From an uncultured Eubacteriales bacterium (GTDB lineage Bacteria > Bacillota > Clostridia > Oscillospirales > CAG-272): a stretch of 6,125 nt of DNA. A program made the position numbers and the translations under genes. The notes beneath the pieces were generated by a model. It was not told the DNA's origin. It worked only from the letters and a program-made list of their open reading frames with translations, and searched no databases. Positions 5,981 through 6,125 of this stretch are shown here, one piece after another. The stretch lies in NCBI GenBank assembly GCA_900321265.1, contig ONVJ01000175.1:1-6125 (forward strand). Reading direction: 5' to 3'. Within the stretch, counting starts at the first letter, position 1. Each line of letters begins with the position of its first letter.

Positions 5981-6125
5981 GTGACCGGCACAGATCTCTT
6001 TTGTCGGGACGCTGCTGTTCGAGGACAAGAGAAAACAGCTGAGAACTCTCTTGGATTACCCGATCCGGATCATGCTACCGACATCGCCGGATCCTTCAAA
6101 GGACACTTAAGTGGTTTGTATGGAA
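5981..6125 (+). CDS. Possible 5'-partial ORF, product unknown
   Basis: From a GTG at 5981 one frame is open for 48 codons to the window edge, after an in-frame TAG at 5972. The reading is VTGTDLFCRDAAVRGQEKTA and continues with a soluble, mixed-charge composition ending in HLSGLYG. It lies just downstream of the + strand promoter. No Shine-Dalgarno precedes the GTG, other frames on both strands are also open for stretches here, and I recognise no family. It could be the start of a gene that continues beyond the window, or untranslated leader. Confidence 0.25.
   Translation, partial: MTGTDLFCRDAAVRGQEKTAENSLGLPDPDHATDIAGSFKGHLSGLYG
6002..6113 (+). ncRNA. Structured leader RNA with TPP-riboswitch-like motifs (tentative)
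   Basis: The start of the + transcript has several perfect stems: 6002-6007/6078-6083 (TGTCGG), 6014-6019/6034-6039 (GCTGTT), 6026-6032/6047-6053 (CAAGAGA), 6062-6068/6087-6093 (GATCCGG) and the palindrome CACTTAAGTG (6104-6113). Some exclude each other. Motifs recall the TPP (thi-box) aptamer: GGGACGC at 6006-6012, CTGAGA at 6039-6044, and ACCCGATCCGGATCATGC at 6058-6075 against the usual ACCTGATCTGGATAATGC. Against this, the 5' strand of P4 is missing as a separate element, the usual AGGGA after P5 is absent, and the P1 and P2 candidates share bases. It is a lead, not an identification. Confidence 0.25.

Noticed and set aside
5974..6000. Group II intron 5' end (GTGTGAC)
   Set aside because: A short GTGYG-like start alone is not evidence; no domain V or reverse-transcriptase sequence is visible within the window.
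5891..6060. Minus-strand open frame of about 55 codons at the right edge
   Set aside because: It has no start with an RBS, runs through both promoters and the inverted repeat, and resembles no known protein to me.

Overview
The window carries five protein-coding genes at high density. The base composition is GC-rich, except in the rightmost gene. The control signals are Gram-positive in style: near-consensus sigma-A promoters with TGn-extended -10 boxes, a strong AAGGAG ribosome binding site, two lipoproteins with lipoboxes, and a GH25 muramidase on a Thr/Pro/Glu stalk. This suggests a GC-rich Firmicute of class Clostridia, possibly gut or rumen associated. That placement is inferred from style and gene content only.

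Left part (1-2926): two predicted surface lipoproteins face each other. An SGNH/GDSL hydrolase lipoprotein (64-1350, +) has its own consensus promoter at 4-32. It converges on a lipoprotein muramidase (1400-2926, -) built as lipobox, low-complexity stalk with 14 hexapeptide repeats, Ig-like domain and GH25 catalytic domain. A perfect 16-bp hairpin in the 49-bp gap serves both. Both proteins look like cell-envelope enzymes.

Middle (2927-4320): a YbaK/EbsC-type Cys-tRNA(Pro) deacylase lies 25 nt upstream of the muramidase gene and is probably co-transcribed with it. Upstream of it is an AqpZ-type aquaporin (3506-4204, -) with clear promoter and RBS. The aquaporin-ybaK gap holds two overlapping, mutually exclusive hairpins and a large terminator-like hairpin whose T-run is on the strand opposite to both genes.

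Right part (4321-6125): an ATPase with a DUF234-like C-terminal domain (4402-5814, -) is visibly poorer in GC than the other genes and looks like an accessory, possibly transferred, gene. It has a perfect consensus promoter (5866-5894). A second strong promoter (5932-5960) fires the other way, and a 17-bp inverted repeat lies between them. That second transcript runs off the window. It could be a structured leader with TPP-riboswitch-like motifs or a partial ORF, and the sequence does not decide between them. The 311 bases from 5815 to the end hold no secure gene.

I see no CRISPR array, tRNA, rRNA or complete insertion sequence. The nearest things to something new are the divergent control region and structured transcript at the right edge, and the alternative hairpins ahead of ybaK.
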